Assembly (NCBI RefSeq): GCF_018446385.1
Contig: NC_055988.1
Location: 166,182,837 to 166,246,836, forward strand
Length of the DNA: 64,000 nt
From: Zingiber officinale
Lineage: Eukaryota > Streptophyta > Magnoliopsida > Zingiberales > Zingiberaceae
Direction of reading: 5' to 3'
Position numbers and translations under genes: made by a program. Below, in pieces: positions 23,091-37,057 of the stretch (position 1 is the stretch's first letter; each line of letters starts with the position of its first letter). A model generated the notes under the pieces. It worked only from the letters and a program-made list of their open reading frames with translations. It ran no database searches and was not told the origin of the DNA.

Positions 23091-24330
23091 CTTGGGTAAC
23101 TGCAGCCGGAAAGAGAGAGTAAGGATAAAAAAGAACCACGCAGGGGACAAATGTATGGAAGTCCAAATTTTGTGGAGTTGTAGTCTTCAGTATTCAACAC
23201 ATTGAACTACACAACAATGACAAAAATCTAGTGTAGCTGTTAAATCTAAAAGATCATGTAAAAGCAAGCACGCCAACAATAATAGTTACTACAAATTAAA
23301 AGAATAACTTGGCTCATATTTTCATGGACAACACAATCATTAACAATAACTTTTTTCGAAACCAATTCTAAAGAGGTACCAGCCATAAAGCAAGTGTTCA
23401 TGGCAGAAAAAAGCAAAGTAGAAAAAAGTTTATTACCACCCAATGAATATGATGCTGCTAACAGACTATTATATCTAGTGTATGAAAAATATGGCTTGAT
23501 TTCGCTTACACAAATACCTTGATTTCTGTATGTTTCAGTAGCAAAATTAGTAATATTCTAGCAATCTTCTTTAAAGTGTAGCAACCGATAAACAAAAGTA
23601 CTATTCCTTCACAAGATAACAGAAGCTTAGACTTGAAAACCAGAATCTTGTTCTTGGATCAAACAAGGTACCACAGGCTATTGCATTACCGAATAAGACC
23701 AGCAAGATCGCGCAAGGAATTCATTGAACTCCAAAACGAACGAGAAATGCCAAAACATACAAAAAAATCCATAAACAGTTTATTGATATTGGGATTTCCC
23801 CCCAAAGCTTCTCTCTACTTTATTATCCTCCAATAACGCAAATCCAACACATAGTCCTCAGTAATCGATGAGAAAGTGAGAAAACAAAACCCAAAAGAAA
23901 CCCTTTTTTCCAAAAAAAAAAAAGTGATTACTTCAAGGTCGCTTGTTTCGTTTTAAGCTTTGCCAAAATTAACTGCGAGAATCACAAATCACACGTTTGT
24001 GCAACAAAGTCCAAAATTTACACGTAAAAAATCTACTATTCTCGTCGGAAAGGGAACAAAGCCAGTGGATCTACCTCGAACTAGAAAAATCGGGTAAAAA
24101 ATACACCCTTAGAGGAAGCAAGAACACCGCACGGCAATCGACTGCCACAATCGCACTACGGAACCGCCCGGCCGGATTTCCCATCAGCCATATCCACCTC
24201 TCCTCCCGTGCTCCCGCTCGCCTTCGTATCCCACTGGAGGACAAAGGCCGACGCCGCAGACGAAATTGAATGCCCCGTTTAAATCCGACCCAGAGTCGGG
24301 TGGAGACAGGAGAGGCCAGTGTAGTGTTGC
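23091..24330 (-). promoter_or_regulatory. Probable 5' leader intron, leader exon and promoter of the Tubby-like gene
   Basis: The splice-acceptor-like CTGCAG directly before the start codon suggests a leader intron covering roughly 23110-24050. A GC-rich block at 24070-24330 then fits a non-coding first exon. It contains a 97-codon minus-strand open frame with no family match, which I take as untranslated leader. Leader introns are common in plant TLP genes. No clear TATA box was found. Confidence 0.4.
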
Positions 24331-25204
24331 CTTGTTGTCCTTTTATTACCACTGTCTGCCACACGATTTGACGGCGTCGCGCAATTGACGGCGAGATATT
24401 TTCACATTGCCCCTCTTACAGTCAAATATATCATTTTACCCTCTGAACCTTTAAAATATGTTAATATATTCATTTTACCCGTTGTAAAAACATCTCCAAC
24501 GGCAGATTTCTAGGAGCTCTCTGATATTTTCTCGGTTGATGTGTCACATAAGTAAGTTCAACGTTTCAGAGCCGCTCCAGCTCCTTAATACTCTCTTCGT
24601 CTTTTGAAGGGGTCTATAAAATACAAAACTACTCGACTAATTTTAAAAAATATTAATTCATATCTATAAAAATTTCATATCAACTATTAAAATAAATCAA
24701 GAGACGTTCATGTTGGTCGATCCATTTTTTGAGACCCGCAATTCATCATATTCTTAATTAATATCAATAAGTAAAATTATAATTAATTAACAGTGAAAAT
24801 GAAGACTTAATTGGATAAAAAAAATTATGTTTTTTTAGTATATATATATGGTCAAATAAATAAATAAATTTAAATAACTCCAAGATTAATATAAGAGATT
24901 GTGAACTATTTGCCCGTAATATTCAGGAATAATATACGTAAATATAACTCGTGAACTATATTTATTAAAAAATTATTAACAAATTTATAATAAATAAAAA
25001 ACTTAATATAAATATAAAAAAACTTATATTATCAAACTTATTAACCAACTAAACAAATTTAAAAAATTAAATAATCAAATAAATTTGAATTAAATGTTCA
25101 TTAACATTGAAAAAGTCAAATTCAAATGAACTAACCTCAACCTTTTAAAAATATTAAGTCAAACTTAAAAAATTATTTTAGTAGTTTGGTTAATTTTAGA
25201 TTTG

Positions 25205-25241
<37 letters not shown>

Positions 25242-25501
25242 AAGAACATTAATTTAAAAAAAAAATAGTAAAGAGGTTGTTGAGATGTTTTAATTTTTTA
25301 GTTATAATATTGGTAAGAAAGTGGGAAACTCATATGTTGTTGAGAGATTTTTTTTTCCTTAAGATAAGTAAGATTTTTTAGTTTTTTAAAATATATATAT
25401 ATAAATAAAAAAAAGTACATGAAAGTTATTATAATTACCACGTGCTAGTTTTGATTTAATCAATCAAATTAAGTTAGGTCATGTGTCTTTTGATATTTTT
25501 G
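24331..25501. other. AT-rich intergenic tract with a possible decayed MITE
   Basis: AAAACATCTC-like sequences occur near 24487 and, inverted, near 25275-25292, and might be the ends of a roughly 0.8 kb non-autonomous DNA element. No target duplication was found. The interior is AT-rich with an ATT microsatellite at 25209-25240. No gene is seen. Confidence 0.3.
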
Positions 25502-26374
25502 TGTCTAAGTGTACATAAACTTAGGAACATGAGAAGTCGAGCGAAAGACGTGGTGAGCGAGAAGTATGGGACAGAAAATGAGTCGACGAGATGAGAAGTT
25601 GCGGAAGAGTACACGGGTGGACGAGAAGGAACATGCATACCGCATCGGAGGGACGAAAAATCGTAGAGGAAACCTGCTCAAGGAGAAGACCGAAGGTTCG
25701 AGTGAGATCAATTCCGAACGCCTGAAGCATCACCTAGACGAGCGCGGGGAAAAGAATGGTCAATACAGCAATTGACCATTCAGATTAGTAATGCTCAAGG
25801 CACCTCCAATGGCTTTAGAGGCGCCTCGAGCTTCAACAGGGAAACTACCGCATTCGAGATCCGGGGCGCCTCGAACATGCCTACGGCGCCTCGGATGAAC
25901 AGTATCGAGACGCCTTCAATCGCTTTAGAGGCACATCCAACGCAGCAAAGTCGTTGAGTGATCATTGTTGCATGGATAAAAGTTTATCGACTTGGAGGTG
26001 CCTTGGATGCCTTAATTTGGAGATGCCTCCAAACCACGTCAACACAATGATAACTTTTCCCAAGAGGCTATAAAACCCCTTGGATTTATAAATTAATCAT
26101 CAATCATTATATTTATTTTCCTAATTATTTCTAAGCTTTCAAAAATTATAAAAGGCTACTTTGCCTTCGTGAAGTAAATTTTTAGTAGAACTTTTAACAG
26201 TCTTGTATTAACAATCATCTCGATTGTAACTAATTAAATCTTTTTGTTCTCTTACTTATTTTATGTTATTATTTTAATTGTATTTAATTATCCTTGCTAA
26301 GTTGGAAAGCGAGAGACTCTTCTAACACTTTTTAGGGTTATTAAACCCATCTAGCCGGTCTACTTGGTCCTACA
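25502..26374 (+). mobile_element. LTR or LTR fragment, Ty1/copia SIRE-like
   Basis: The block starts TGTCTAAGTG and ends GGTCCTACA. It holds a TATA motif (GCTATAAAACCCC near 26070) and an end segment (CTAGCCGGTCTACTTGGTCC) like those of SIRE-type copia LTRs. It contains several GGCGCCTC motifs. No matching target duplication was found, so it may be truncated. It is a fossil without internal region. Confidence 0.5.
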
Positions 26375-26379
26375 GTTAC

Positions 26380-27560
26380 AAGCATTAGATGTATACAAAA
26401 CGATAGATATGAGTCTGAACTTTGAGAAACATCCTCTCAATACAAGACACCTCACCTTTGAAATGAAATTGGTTCTGAGCTTGCCATACAAGAAAGATCA
26501 CACAAATAGCTATTAAATAGTGATCCTTCGTAAGTCGGCCTTTCCCTTAGAACTTTCTTCAGAAAACTCTAAACAAACTTTCCGTCATATAGATGATTGG
26601 TCGAATTCCCAACCACTCCTGAACTATTTCCCAAAGTTGTCTCGTGATGGACCAATAGGAAAAATATAATCATTTAACTCCACAACTTGCTGGCATAGGG
26701 AGGATTGTTTGTGAGATTCAAACGTCAATATATGTTCACTGTCCGCAATCACCGATGAGCAAGCATCCAACAGCAAAATCGATGCTTGGGCAGCAAGCCG
26801 GCTTTCCATACATTAGGCGCCCAAGAGACAACCGCTACATGTGGCTAGAAAGATCAGTAGGCATTAGTTATGTCATTTTTCTCTGCGGTAAACCATTCTA
26901 AAAGTTTCATGTTGCCCTCCCTATATATAGCCTCCTCACTGTACAATTTGGCCATGAATATAAATCAACTTCTTGATCAAAGGAGAGACTGACGCTTTGC
27001 ATTACCACTATCAAAAATCTGCACCATTGAGGTAATGGTGATGCACCCAACGAACCCAAAGTGAATCCTTCTTAGTTTGGATGTTCCATAATGTTCCCAA
27101 AGTGAATCCTTCTTAGTTTGGATGTGCCATGCATGGAAGACCCGAATGTTATAGTCTCCTTCGTCATAGATAAACAAATAGTCGCCTAAGAGATCAGTGG
27201 ATACTTAGTGGAGAGAATAGATAAAAAATGACAAATTCCATAGAGTTTATCAATCATCTCATTTGGAATGGGAATAATAGATAACTAATAGCATTCAACT
27301 CCTTACAGCACTGACTGTACTAGCTTCAAGCGTTCTACATAAGATAAAATATGTTTCGGCTAAGAAATAATCTTTTTAGTCACTACATCAAGAAGGGGGT
27401 CCGTAATTTGGCATAATATAAATGGGTGACTTAGGCCACTTCACACGTAGGATGGAAGTGAAAATCCTCCTGCTCCGATGCTACATTCAATTGTCATGAG
27501 AATAGCTCAAGACAAAGACTGAATAATAAAAGATAAAGTGAATCATCTTGCCGCAAGCCA
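26380..27560 (-). mobile_element. LINE remnant (3' part of ORF2, zf-RVT region)
   Basis: Minus-strand translation in short frames gives features of the C-terminal end of plant LINE ORF2: VWKAGLLPKHRFCCWMLAHR, then CSSVIADSEHILTFE, EWLGIRP and ICVIFLVWQAQNQFHF, with IERMFLKVQTHIYR at the end. These match the zinc-binding reverse-transcriptase tail (zf-RVT) order by eye. Several frameshifts and stops interrupt it, so it is a dead 5'-truncated copy. Near 27050-27130 a segment of about 38 bp (CCCAAAGTGAATCCTTCTTA) is duplicated. Confidence 0.5.
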
Positions 27561-28470
27561 TGACTTCCGAATAAGTATGATTTGCCCTAAGTAAGCTTGA
27601 ACAATATAAATTTTGATTTGACTTAACCTAGTTACATGTCTATTTTAGGGAGCGTCTTTTGGAATTATTTCCCATCATAAAACATGTCTAATGGTCGAAC
27701 AATATATTTTGGTGGAAGTAAAAAGAGATTTTATTTTTTAAAAAAATTATTTCCCGAGAATTTAATCTCTACTAATCATATGATAATCTATCATCGATTA
27801 TGCCTGAGAGTAGTGCAAAAGTTCTTATGGAACTTTTAGAAAGAGAATTAGTTTTTTTTTACTACGATGTATAACGGACGAGTACCTCCTCTAGATCATT
27901 TCATCTATTTTGCACGTCAAGGAAAGTTTCTTTAGATTTGAAAATAGTAAGGTCGATCTGTAATATTTACATTTTTTAAGATAAATTATAAAAAAATATT
28001 AAATTTCGAGCAAAATAAAATATCCTCTAAATATTTTTTATTATTTTTTAAAAAATAAATAAAGTGAAAAAAAAAGAGGTTTAGCTTTATAGCGCATCGG
28101 TGATGGGTGAAAAAGCGTGTCGAGTCGGCTGAACCGGTGCTAAACCGGCACGACAACTTTCTTCTACGTATAGCCACCAATAGGCTGAGGGGCCCACTGC
28201 CTCCTAGTGCGGCACCCAATCATGACGCGCGTAGGCAACTGGGTGAGGAATCAGAAAAAGGGTAAGATTATTTTAATGCGCCCGGCGAATGGTGATAACA
28301 CCACACCATCTTACTCTACACGTCGACTCGCTCACGAAAAAGACAAAAAGCCGATTTAAAATAAATAAATAATAGTTAGCAGGTGCACGCCCTCGCCATC
28401 AAAGTTAGCAACCGTGAAATGTCTAAAACACCCCTGCTTCGTATCAATTTAGTTAATGCGCTTTTAATTT
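27561..28470. other. Intergenic, no recognised feature
   Basis: AT-rich up to 28070, followed by a GC-richer patch (28090-28330) with no gene family match on either strand. The patch could be an old promoter or exon remnant, but nothing supports a specific call. Confidence 0.35.
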
Positions 28471-28474
28471 CTAA

Positions 28475-28766
28475 AGAATAAATATCAAAAATAATTTTTG
28501 AAAAAATATAAAATATTCAATGGTAAAACCGTATACAAATCTAATTAAGTTATGAAGATGTACATAGAATATAAAAATTACCAAAACACGTAGTGTAATT
28601 GTGTATTTATTAAAGAATGTAGAATAAATATCAAAAATAATTTTTGAAAAAATATAAAATATTCAATGGTAAAACCGTATACAAATCTAATTAAGTTATG
28701 AAGATGTACCTAGAATATAAAAATTACCAAAACACCTAGTGTAATTGTGTATTTATTAAAGAATGT
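28475..28766. repeat. Tandem duplication, two 146-bp copies
   Basis: The copies 28475-28620 and 28621-28766 are nearly identical. I see only two or three differences, so the duplication is recent. The unit is AT-rich and non-coding. Confidence 0.9.
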
Positions 28767-30340
28767 AATAAAATGATGTGAAATTTTTATTTTAACTTTT
28801 TCGCCAATCTCCTCTTTTCAATCATGGTTTTTCATGTATTTGAACCATATTTTGAATAATTTTGATTTAAAAATAATAATGATGGTGATGGAGTGATCAT
28901 TTTTTCCCTTCCCTTGCTCAGTTAGTGCATGTCTCGCCGCTCTTCGTAACTTTCTAATTGCAGCTTTATTTTAGTGGTAAAATCATCATTCCACTCAAAT
29001 CCTAACTGTCTTTGTGTGTCCCTCAGGTAGCATCAAGCATTTTCACCTATAAATTCACATTGATCGCAACTTTGCAGTGAAGGATTTAGGGTTTTTGATA
29101 ATAATCTCTTTCTTAGGTCATTGTAAAAAAAATTTTCGAGCATCGACAATTAAAGGAAGATATTATGTATTCGTTATTTTACATGATTAACACATAGAGA
29201 TGATTAAATAGTCACCCTTTAGTATTTTATTGAACATACAAGATATGAAGCGCATATCCGTGATATATTGGCCAATATATTTCAAAATTGAGATTCAACT
29301 TCTCAAACCTTTAAATTCTCAGGTACAACTTATAATTGTCAATTTTAATCACGAAGTAGTTGTATAGTGAAATAAAATAATTTGAAAAGGTTAATATTTT
29401 AGGCAACTAATGACCCTGATAGTGGAGAATTATGGCAAACAAGGGCCTGATATAATCTCATATCAAGCCCAACGTGGACCTGATACGATCCTAAATTTGT
29501 CCTAAAGTGGGCTTGATATGATATCTGTAAGGTCCCACAAGCCAAGTTAAAACAAAATAATAGGCGTTAATTAAGAAATGAACTTATAACGTTTTTTAGA
29601 ATTTTTTTGGGATTTTAAAAGAATTCGTAAGACATATTTTAAGGGGATAAGTCTAGTAAGACAATAAAATCCTGTTGGAACACCCAATTAGGTTGAGAGT
29701 TTAATTACCCTAAAGCCTTTCGCCGCTCACCCTCTCATCCTAATTTTTTTTCCTCCTCTCCTCTCCGCTGACGCAACCCACCCCCCTCGTGCCCTAAGCC
29801 CCGGCGACCTCGGTGGACGACGCCACAAGGAGCCGACTTCCGTGACTACTCTCTACTACCGGCGTGTCATCCCATGCGATAAGGCTCCTTTCAGCGGTAC
29901 AAGAAGAGGAAAAGGCAAGTGCAATCCATTCTGTAGGTGTAGATGTAAGTAGGTTGATGGGGAGTTGAATGCATAGAGATTCCGAAGGGTCTCTCTGTTT
30001 TCTTTATTGAGGTTCTGAGTTTGGTTTTAAACTCCTTGATTGGAGGTTTATGATGGGTTTTAAATGTAGCTTTGCTTCGTTCTAGCGGTTTGGTTTCATG
30101 GGACAGATTCGAGAAGTTTTGGAACCTGATTTGTCTTCCTTGCATTATGCCTACCGGATGTTTTAGTTTGGAATAGTTTGGATTTATTTTTTTACTGTGA
30201 TTTTGCTCTTGGTAATGATGCTGAGTTTCTAGGACGGACTTAGTAAATTGTAACCTTTCTGTTTGTGATTCTCGTTTCTTTAAGGTTGATATAAATTCCA
30301 AGCAGATTTGTAGCATTTAGGATGACTATTCTTGCTCTCT
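28767..30340. other. Intergenic with a GC-rich exon-like patch
   Basis: Mostly AT-rich. The block 29740-29930 is GC-rich, starts with a CT-rich tract and ends in intron-like sequence, so it resembles the 5' leader exon of a plant gene on the plus strand. No downstream coding exon could be found, and I name no gene. Confidence 0.35.
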
Positions 30341-30713
30341 TGCTGCTTGTAGATGCCTCATGAACCTTCGAAGTGCAACAACACTTGTCTCAAAGAGCTT
30401 CCAAGAACCGGCGGAGAGTAGTCGGAGAAATCGTGTGAAGATCGGGAGAACTATTGCGAATAAGAAAGAGTGCAACGACTTTATACTTGGCGCTTCTAGG
30501 GCTCCCAATCGATTGGGCTTGCTCCCAATCGATTGCCACTCAGATCCCAGCGATCCCAACCGTCCAAAACCTACAACCTACGCAATGGTCATATCTTAAT
30601 CGATCGACTGATCGATTGGGGAGGCTTGAATCGATCGCTAGATCGATTCAGCGTGCTTCTGTGCGCTTGCTTCCTCGCGATAATCCCAACTCCAATCGAT
30701 CGCCCGATCGATT

Positions 30714-33119
30714 TGTTGGTTGCTACTCGGAAAACCTATAGGTTCCACTGTACAAAAATTTTGTACAAAGGTCTGAACCTTTTCCTAGCTACCATGTGTT
30801 CTTTTAAATTAAATTTTGGATCGCCTGCGGAACTTAACACGTTTGATCCAAAACTTAATCTATTAGTTCTTTTAGGTTTTGACTTAGATCTCCTGCGGAA
30901 CTTTACACGTTCGACCCAAGTCTCCTTAAGTTATTAATTCCATTAAATATTAATTTCCATAATTGGTTCCCAGTACTGACGTGGCGAGGCACATGGCCTT
31001 CTTGGATATGGGAGCAACCACCACCGACTAGACAAAACCTTTTATAGAAAGCTAATATTTAATTTCCTAAAATAACTTTAGGTTAACCAAAAAGATCAAT
31101 CAAATCACAAGGAAAAGAAAAAACAAAAGAACACAGCATCGAAAAAACATATTCGAAATTCTAGAACGTAAGCCTCTTATATTTGGTATTATTTCCATAA
31201 ATAACTAGCATGATGCGGAAATAAAAATTACTAGTTATACCTTGTAGAAAAACCTCTTGATCTTCTACCGTATTCCTCTTCTAACCTCGGACGTTGTGTG
31301 GGCAACGATCTACCGAGATGAGAAACCACCAACCACCTTCTTCTCCTCCAAGCAAGGTTCGGCCACAAAGGAAAACTTCACCAAGGAGAAAAACCAAAAT
31401 ACTAACCAAGCTCCAAGAGATGCTAGCTTTCTCTCCTTCTTCTTCTTCTTCTCCAAGTAGTATCCGGCCACCACAAGAGCTCCAAAGGGAAGAGAGAGGT
31501 TCGGCCACCACAAGAGGAAGAGAGGGAGAGGATGGCCGGCCACACCAAGGAATAAAAGAGAGAGAGAAATAATAGATGTTGTGTCTCATGAAGGCACCCT
31601 CACCCTCTTCTTTTATATTCCTTGGCCTAGGCAAATTAGGAAATTTAATTGCAATAAAATTTCCTAAATTTCCTTAACATGATTTAATTGAGAAAAATAA
31701 AATAAAATTTCCCAATTAAATCTACATTGGCCGGCCATATCATTGGAGAACAAATTGGACAAGTTTCAATCAACAATTAAAACTTCCTAATTTGTTTCCG
31801 GAAATTTTAAAATTAAAATTTCTCTTTAAAAATCTCTACATGGTTAATAAAAGAAATTTCTATAATTTTAATTTTACAACATGCCAATAATTTTTAAAGA
31901 GAAAATAAAATATCTCACCAATCTACAAATAAGGAAAGAGATCTAATCTCTTTCTTTAATCTTTTGTAAATTTTACAAGAGAGATAATTTAATTTAAATT
32001 CTCTTTAATAAATTATTTCTTTCACATAATAAAAAATAAAATTAAAATTCTTTTTAATTTATTTTGGCCGGCCCTACTAGCTTGGGTTCAAGCTAGGGCC
32101 GGCCACCCAATCTTATACCTAGGCCGACCCTAGCTTGTTCCCAAGCTAGCTTGGCCGACCCCTATTGGGTGGGTATAGAAGGTGGGTATAGGTGGGTATA
32201 GAACTCTATAAATAAGAGGCTACGATAGGGACCGAGAGGAGGAATTGGTTTTGGTCTCCCGATAAAATTAAGCATCCCGTGTTCGCCCCGAACACACAAT
32301 TTATTTTTATCAATGATAATTCATTCCACTAGAGAACTATCATTGAACTACCGCACCAATCCCAAATTATATTTTTGGGCTCCTTCTTATTATGAGCATG
32401 TTAGTCTCCCTGTGTTTAAGATATCGAATGTCCACTAATTAAGTGAGTTACTGACAACTCATTTAATTAATATCTAAGTCCAAGAGTAGTACCACTCAAC
32501 CTTATCATCATGTCGGACTAAGTCCACCTGCAGGGTTTAACATGACAATCCTTATGAGCTCCTCTTAAGGACATTATCAACCTAGTATCTCTAGGACACA
32601 GTTTCCTTCTATAATCAACAACACACACACTATAAGTGATATCATTTCCTAATTTATCGGGCTTATTGATTTATCGAACTAAATCTCACCCATTGATAAA
32701 TTAAAGAAATAAATATCAAATATATGTGCTTGTTATTATATTAGGATTAAGAGCACACACTTCCATAATAACCGAGGTCTTTGTTTCTTTATAAAGTCAG
32801 TATAAAAGAAACGACCTCAAATTGTCCTACTCAATACACTCTGAGTGTACTAGTGTAATTATACAGTCAAGATAAACTGATACCTAATTACAATACGACC
32901 TTCTAATGGTTTGTTCCTTTCCATTTTGGTCGTGAGTTACTGTTTATAATTTATAAGGTACTGATAATATCATCTTCTGTATGTGACACCACATACTATA
33001 TTATCTACAATATAAATTAATTGAACAACTATAACTAAATGTAGAAAATTTGACCAAATGTGATTCTTTATTCATAATGAATGTTTACAAAGCTTAGGCT
33101 TTCAGTATACACTCCAACA
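30714..33119 (-). repeat. 3' LTR of the copia element
   Basis: 2,406-bp LTR, TGTTGGAG...AACCAACA on the minus strand. It contains a TATA-like CTATAAATAAGAGG (as written on the plus strand near 32207-32220), purine/pyrimidine runs, and GGCCGGCC motifs. Several short open frames inside it are not genes. Confidence 0.9.
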
Positions 33120-33140
33120 ATCTCCCACTTATACTAACGA

Positions 33141-36100
33141 CTAAGCTGCCATATCTTCTACCATACATCTGATTCCCATTCCCTCCACATGCCGATCAAA
33201 AGCTTTCGCCGGAAGGGCCTTAGTGAAAGGATCTGTCAGGTTATCCGCTGATGCAATCTTGGCGATGACAACTTCTCCTCGCTTCACGATATCTCGTATA
33301 AGGTGGTACTTGCGCTCTATATGTTTACTTGTCTTATGAGCTCGTGGTTCCTTCGAGTTTGCAACTGCACCGCTATTATCACAATAAATTGTGATGATTT
33401 TGGGCAATCCAGGAATCACATCTAAGTCCATTAGAAAGTTCCTGAGCCATACTGCTTCTTTAGCTGCCTCAGAGGCTGCTACATACTCAGCTTCCATGGT
33501 TGAGTCCGAACATTTACGCTTAACACTCCTCCATGAAATGGCTCCACCTCCTAAAGTAAACACATAGCCGATGTAGACTTACTATTGTCCCTATCGATTG
33601 GAAATCCGAATCAGTGTAACCCACAGGAAGCAGATCGTCGCTTGGTAAACTAGCATATAATCTCTAGTCCTTCTCGGTACTTTAATATATGCATGATCCA
33701 ATGTCCTTGTCGAGTTACTCGATATCTGCGACCATGCCCAAAGCAGATATCGGTCTCGTATAAGCATTGCATACATTAGGCTTCCCTCAGCCATAAGGAA
33801 CTGCTTTCATGTCCTCTATCTCTTTCGACGTCTTTGGAGACATCTCTTTAGATAGAGCTACTCCATGTCTAAAAGGTAAGAAATCTTTCTTGGAATCCTG
33901 CATGCTAAAACGAGCAAGGATTGTATCTATATATGAAGCTTGGGATAGACACAACATTCTTTTCTTACGATCCCTTATAACTTTGATCCCAAGAATGTGT
34001 GCACAATCTCCTAAGTCCTTCATAACAAATTGTTTGGACAACCATACCCTTACGTCTGATAATACCTTGACATTGTTGTCAATTAACAAAATATCATCTA
34101 CGTATAATACAAGAAATACCACCACGTTTCCGTTACACTTCTTATATACACAACACTCATCCGGACTTTGAATAAATCCATATGACTGGATTACTTCATT
34201 AAACCGGATGTTCCAAGATCTTGAATCTTGCTTCAGTCCATAAATGGACCGATTGAGTTTACACACTAGATGCTCTTTGCCTTTTTCAATGAACCCTTCT
34301 GGTTGCTTCATATGGATGTTTTCTTCAAGACTTCCATTAAGGAAAGCTGTCTTGACATCCATTTGTCAAATCTCATAATCCATATGAGCAGCAATGGATA
34401 AGAGTATCCGGATAGACTTAAGCATGGCTACTGGAAAAAGGTTTTCTCATAATCGATTCCCTCTTTCTGAGTGTACCCCTTCGTAACAAGCCTAGCTTTG
34501 AAGGTTTCCACCTTCTCATCTATCCCTCTTTTCCTTTTGTAGATCCACTTACATGCAACGGATTTTACACCATTTGGTGGTTCTACAAGCTCCCAGACCT
34601 TATTAGAGTACATAGACTCTATTTTAGAATTCATCGCTCTTTGCCAAGATCTTGCATCTATATCCGGGGATCAGGTTCATGTTTACCCGGGATCAAATCC
34701 GAAGACTCTCCCAAAAACATGAATCTCTCAGGTTGCCTCACAACCCTCCCACTACGATGAGGCACTGTCTGTGGTTGTGTATCATGTGTGACACGTGTTG
34801 CAGTCTCTTGTGGTACTTCATCTTGTACTGTTGGTACTAAAGTAGACGTGTCCTCTCTTAGTTCTTCTAAAACAACTTTACTACTGGGCTTGTGATCTAT
34901 TATATAGTCTTCTTCTAAAAACTGGGCATTGGTGCTAACAATGACCTTCTGGTCTATAGGACTATAAAATAAACCACCTTTCGTTCCTTTGGGATATCCT
35001 ACAAACACGCGAACTTCTGTACGGGATTCTAACTTATCAGCATCTGGTTTCAGCACATGTGCTGGACTACCCCAAATCCGAATATGTCTTAGACTGAGTT
35101 TTCGCCCATTCCACAATTCTATGGGAGTAGAAGAAACTGATTTAGAAGGTACTAAGTTCAAAACGTATACTGCTGTTTCCAGAGCATATCCCCAAAACAA
35201 TTTTGGTAATTCTGAATAACTCATCATCGATCTAACCATCTCCATAAGAGTCCTATTCCTTCGTTCTACTACACCATTCTGTTGGGGTGTTCCAGGTGCA
35301 GACAATTGGGATTGAATCCCGGCCTCTGATAAGTAATTCCTAAACTCTCCTAAGAGGTATTCGCCACCACAATCTGACCGTAGTGTCTTGATACTTTTAC
35401 CTAGTCGTTTCTCCACATCAGCCTTGTATTCTTTGAACTTATCAAAGCACTCGGACTTGCGGCGCATTAGGTAAATGTATCCATATCTTGAATAATCATC
35501 TATGAAAGAGACAAAATATTCAAAACCTCCTCTTGCCTGGACAGACATAGGACCACACAAATCAGAGTGAACCAACTCTAACACTTCTTTGGCTCTATAC
35601 CCCTTGGCCTTGAACGGCCTTTTGGTCATTTTACCTTCCAAGCAAGATTCACAAGTTGGAAAATTTTCCAACTCAAATGAACTCAAAAGTCCATCGGCTA
35701 TAAGCCTCTGAATCATACTTAAGTTAATATGACCAAGCCTTAGATGCCAAAGATATGCTTGGTTCACCTCCGAAGGTTCTTTTCTCTTATTAGAGTTAGA
35801 AGATGAGTTATAAATTTCCATGTTTTGCTTTGTGGAAGAAATTAGATTTAAAGTATACAAATTGCCAACTAATGCACCAGAATAAATAATCACTTTATTT
35901 CTTTTAATAACTACATCGTTACTGAAAGAAACTGAATATCCATCTAAAAACAGTTTAGAAACTGAAATTAAATTCTTTCTAAAACTGGGTACATAAAGAT
36001 AATTTCTTAAAATCAAATTTCTATTTCTACTAAAAGATAAGTAGATGTCTCCCACTGCAACAGCTGCCACCTTAGTAGCATTGCCCATGTAGACGGTAAT

Positions 36101-37057
36101 TTCTCCTTCAGATAGTCGTCGGGTTTCCTGGAACCCCTGCAAGGAATTGCAGACATGATCAGTGGCTCCCGTATCTACACACCAGGTGCTGGTAGATAAC
36201 ACCGCTAAACATGTTTCAACAACTAGAGCATGAGATATACCTTTGTTTTGGTTCCTACGAGGACAGTCCGCCTTCCAATGTCCTGCCTGCTTGCAGATGA
36301 AGCACTTGCCCTTCGGCTTCTTCACTCCAGCTTTAAATCCCGTACTCTGAGATTTATTCACTTTCTTTGCTGAACCAGCTTGTTTCTTCTTCTTCTTTCC
36401 TCTCGGTTTAGAAGTAGAACCATTTTCAGCATAGTGAATTTGAGCATTGTGACGAAATAATCCTTCTGTTGCTTGAAGTTCTGTCAGTAGTTCCGCTAAT
36501 GAATAAATCCTCTTATTCATATTATAGTTCAGGCGGAACTGCTCAAAACTTCTAGGTAGCGTTTGGAGGATCATATCGATCTGGGTTTCCCCATCAATTT
36601 CTCCTCCAAGGATCTGTATCTCGTTCAGATAAGCCATCATCTTTAGGATATGATCCCTTACAGGAGTACCCTCTTGCATGGTGGCTGTCATTATCTTTCT
36701 CATGGCTTCTTGCCTAGAAGCCCTATCCTGATGACCAAAGAGTTCTTTGAGATTGTTCATGATATCATAGGCTGTTGGTAAATCTTGATGCTGATATTGC
36801 AATACATTTGACATTGAAGCCAAAATGTAACACCGCGCCATCTCATCTGCTTTTACCCATTTCCTATGATATTCAATCTCCTCTTGGGTAGATTCACCAG
36901 TAGGTGCATCAGGGCACTGCTCAGTTAGTACAAATTTATAGCTTTCAGCAGTAAGAACAATGTCAAGGTTTCTTTTCCAATCTATGTAATTTGGTCCAGT
37001 AAGTTTATTTTGTTGAAGTATGATGGACAGTGGGTTGAAAGACATCCTAAGAATCAC
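33141..37057 (-). pseudogene. Copia gag-pol coding region (fossil)
   Basis: Family parts in order on the minus strand are: gag (UBN2-like, with IDMILQTLPRSFEQF), zinc knuckle CFICKQAGHWKADC, protease with WCVDTGATDHVCN, integrase with its HHCC and DDE region (WHLRLGHI, LVHSDLCGP, GVVERRNRTLMEM), reverse transcriptase with YVDDILL and RNase H with DNSGAVANS. The long first frame covers gag to integrase. The rest is broken into a few pieces, so the element is probably not active by itself. Confidence 0.9.

Noticed and set aside
24071-24364. 97-codon minus-strand frame upstream of the Tubby-like gene
   Set aside because: It is GC-rich leader-like sequence without a known domain and is better explained as a non-coding first exon.
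29740-30320. Candidate 5' exon of a host gene
   Set aside because: GC-rich leader-like sequence is present, but no coding exon or family match follows before the LTR-like repeat, so no gene is called.
31257-31634. Open frames on both strands with Ser- and Pro-rich products
   Set aside because: They lie in the copia LTR and recur at 38710-39042 and partly near 58000, as expected of LTR sequence and not of genes.
33809-34171. 120-codon plus-strand frame
   Set aside because: It is the antisense shadow of the copia reverse-transcriptase region.
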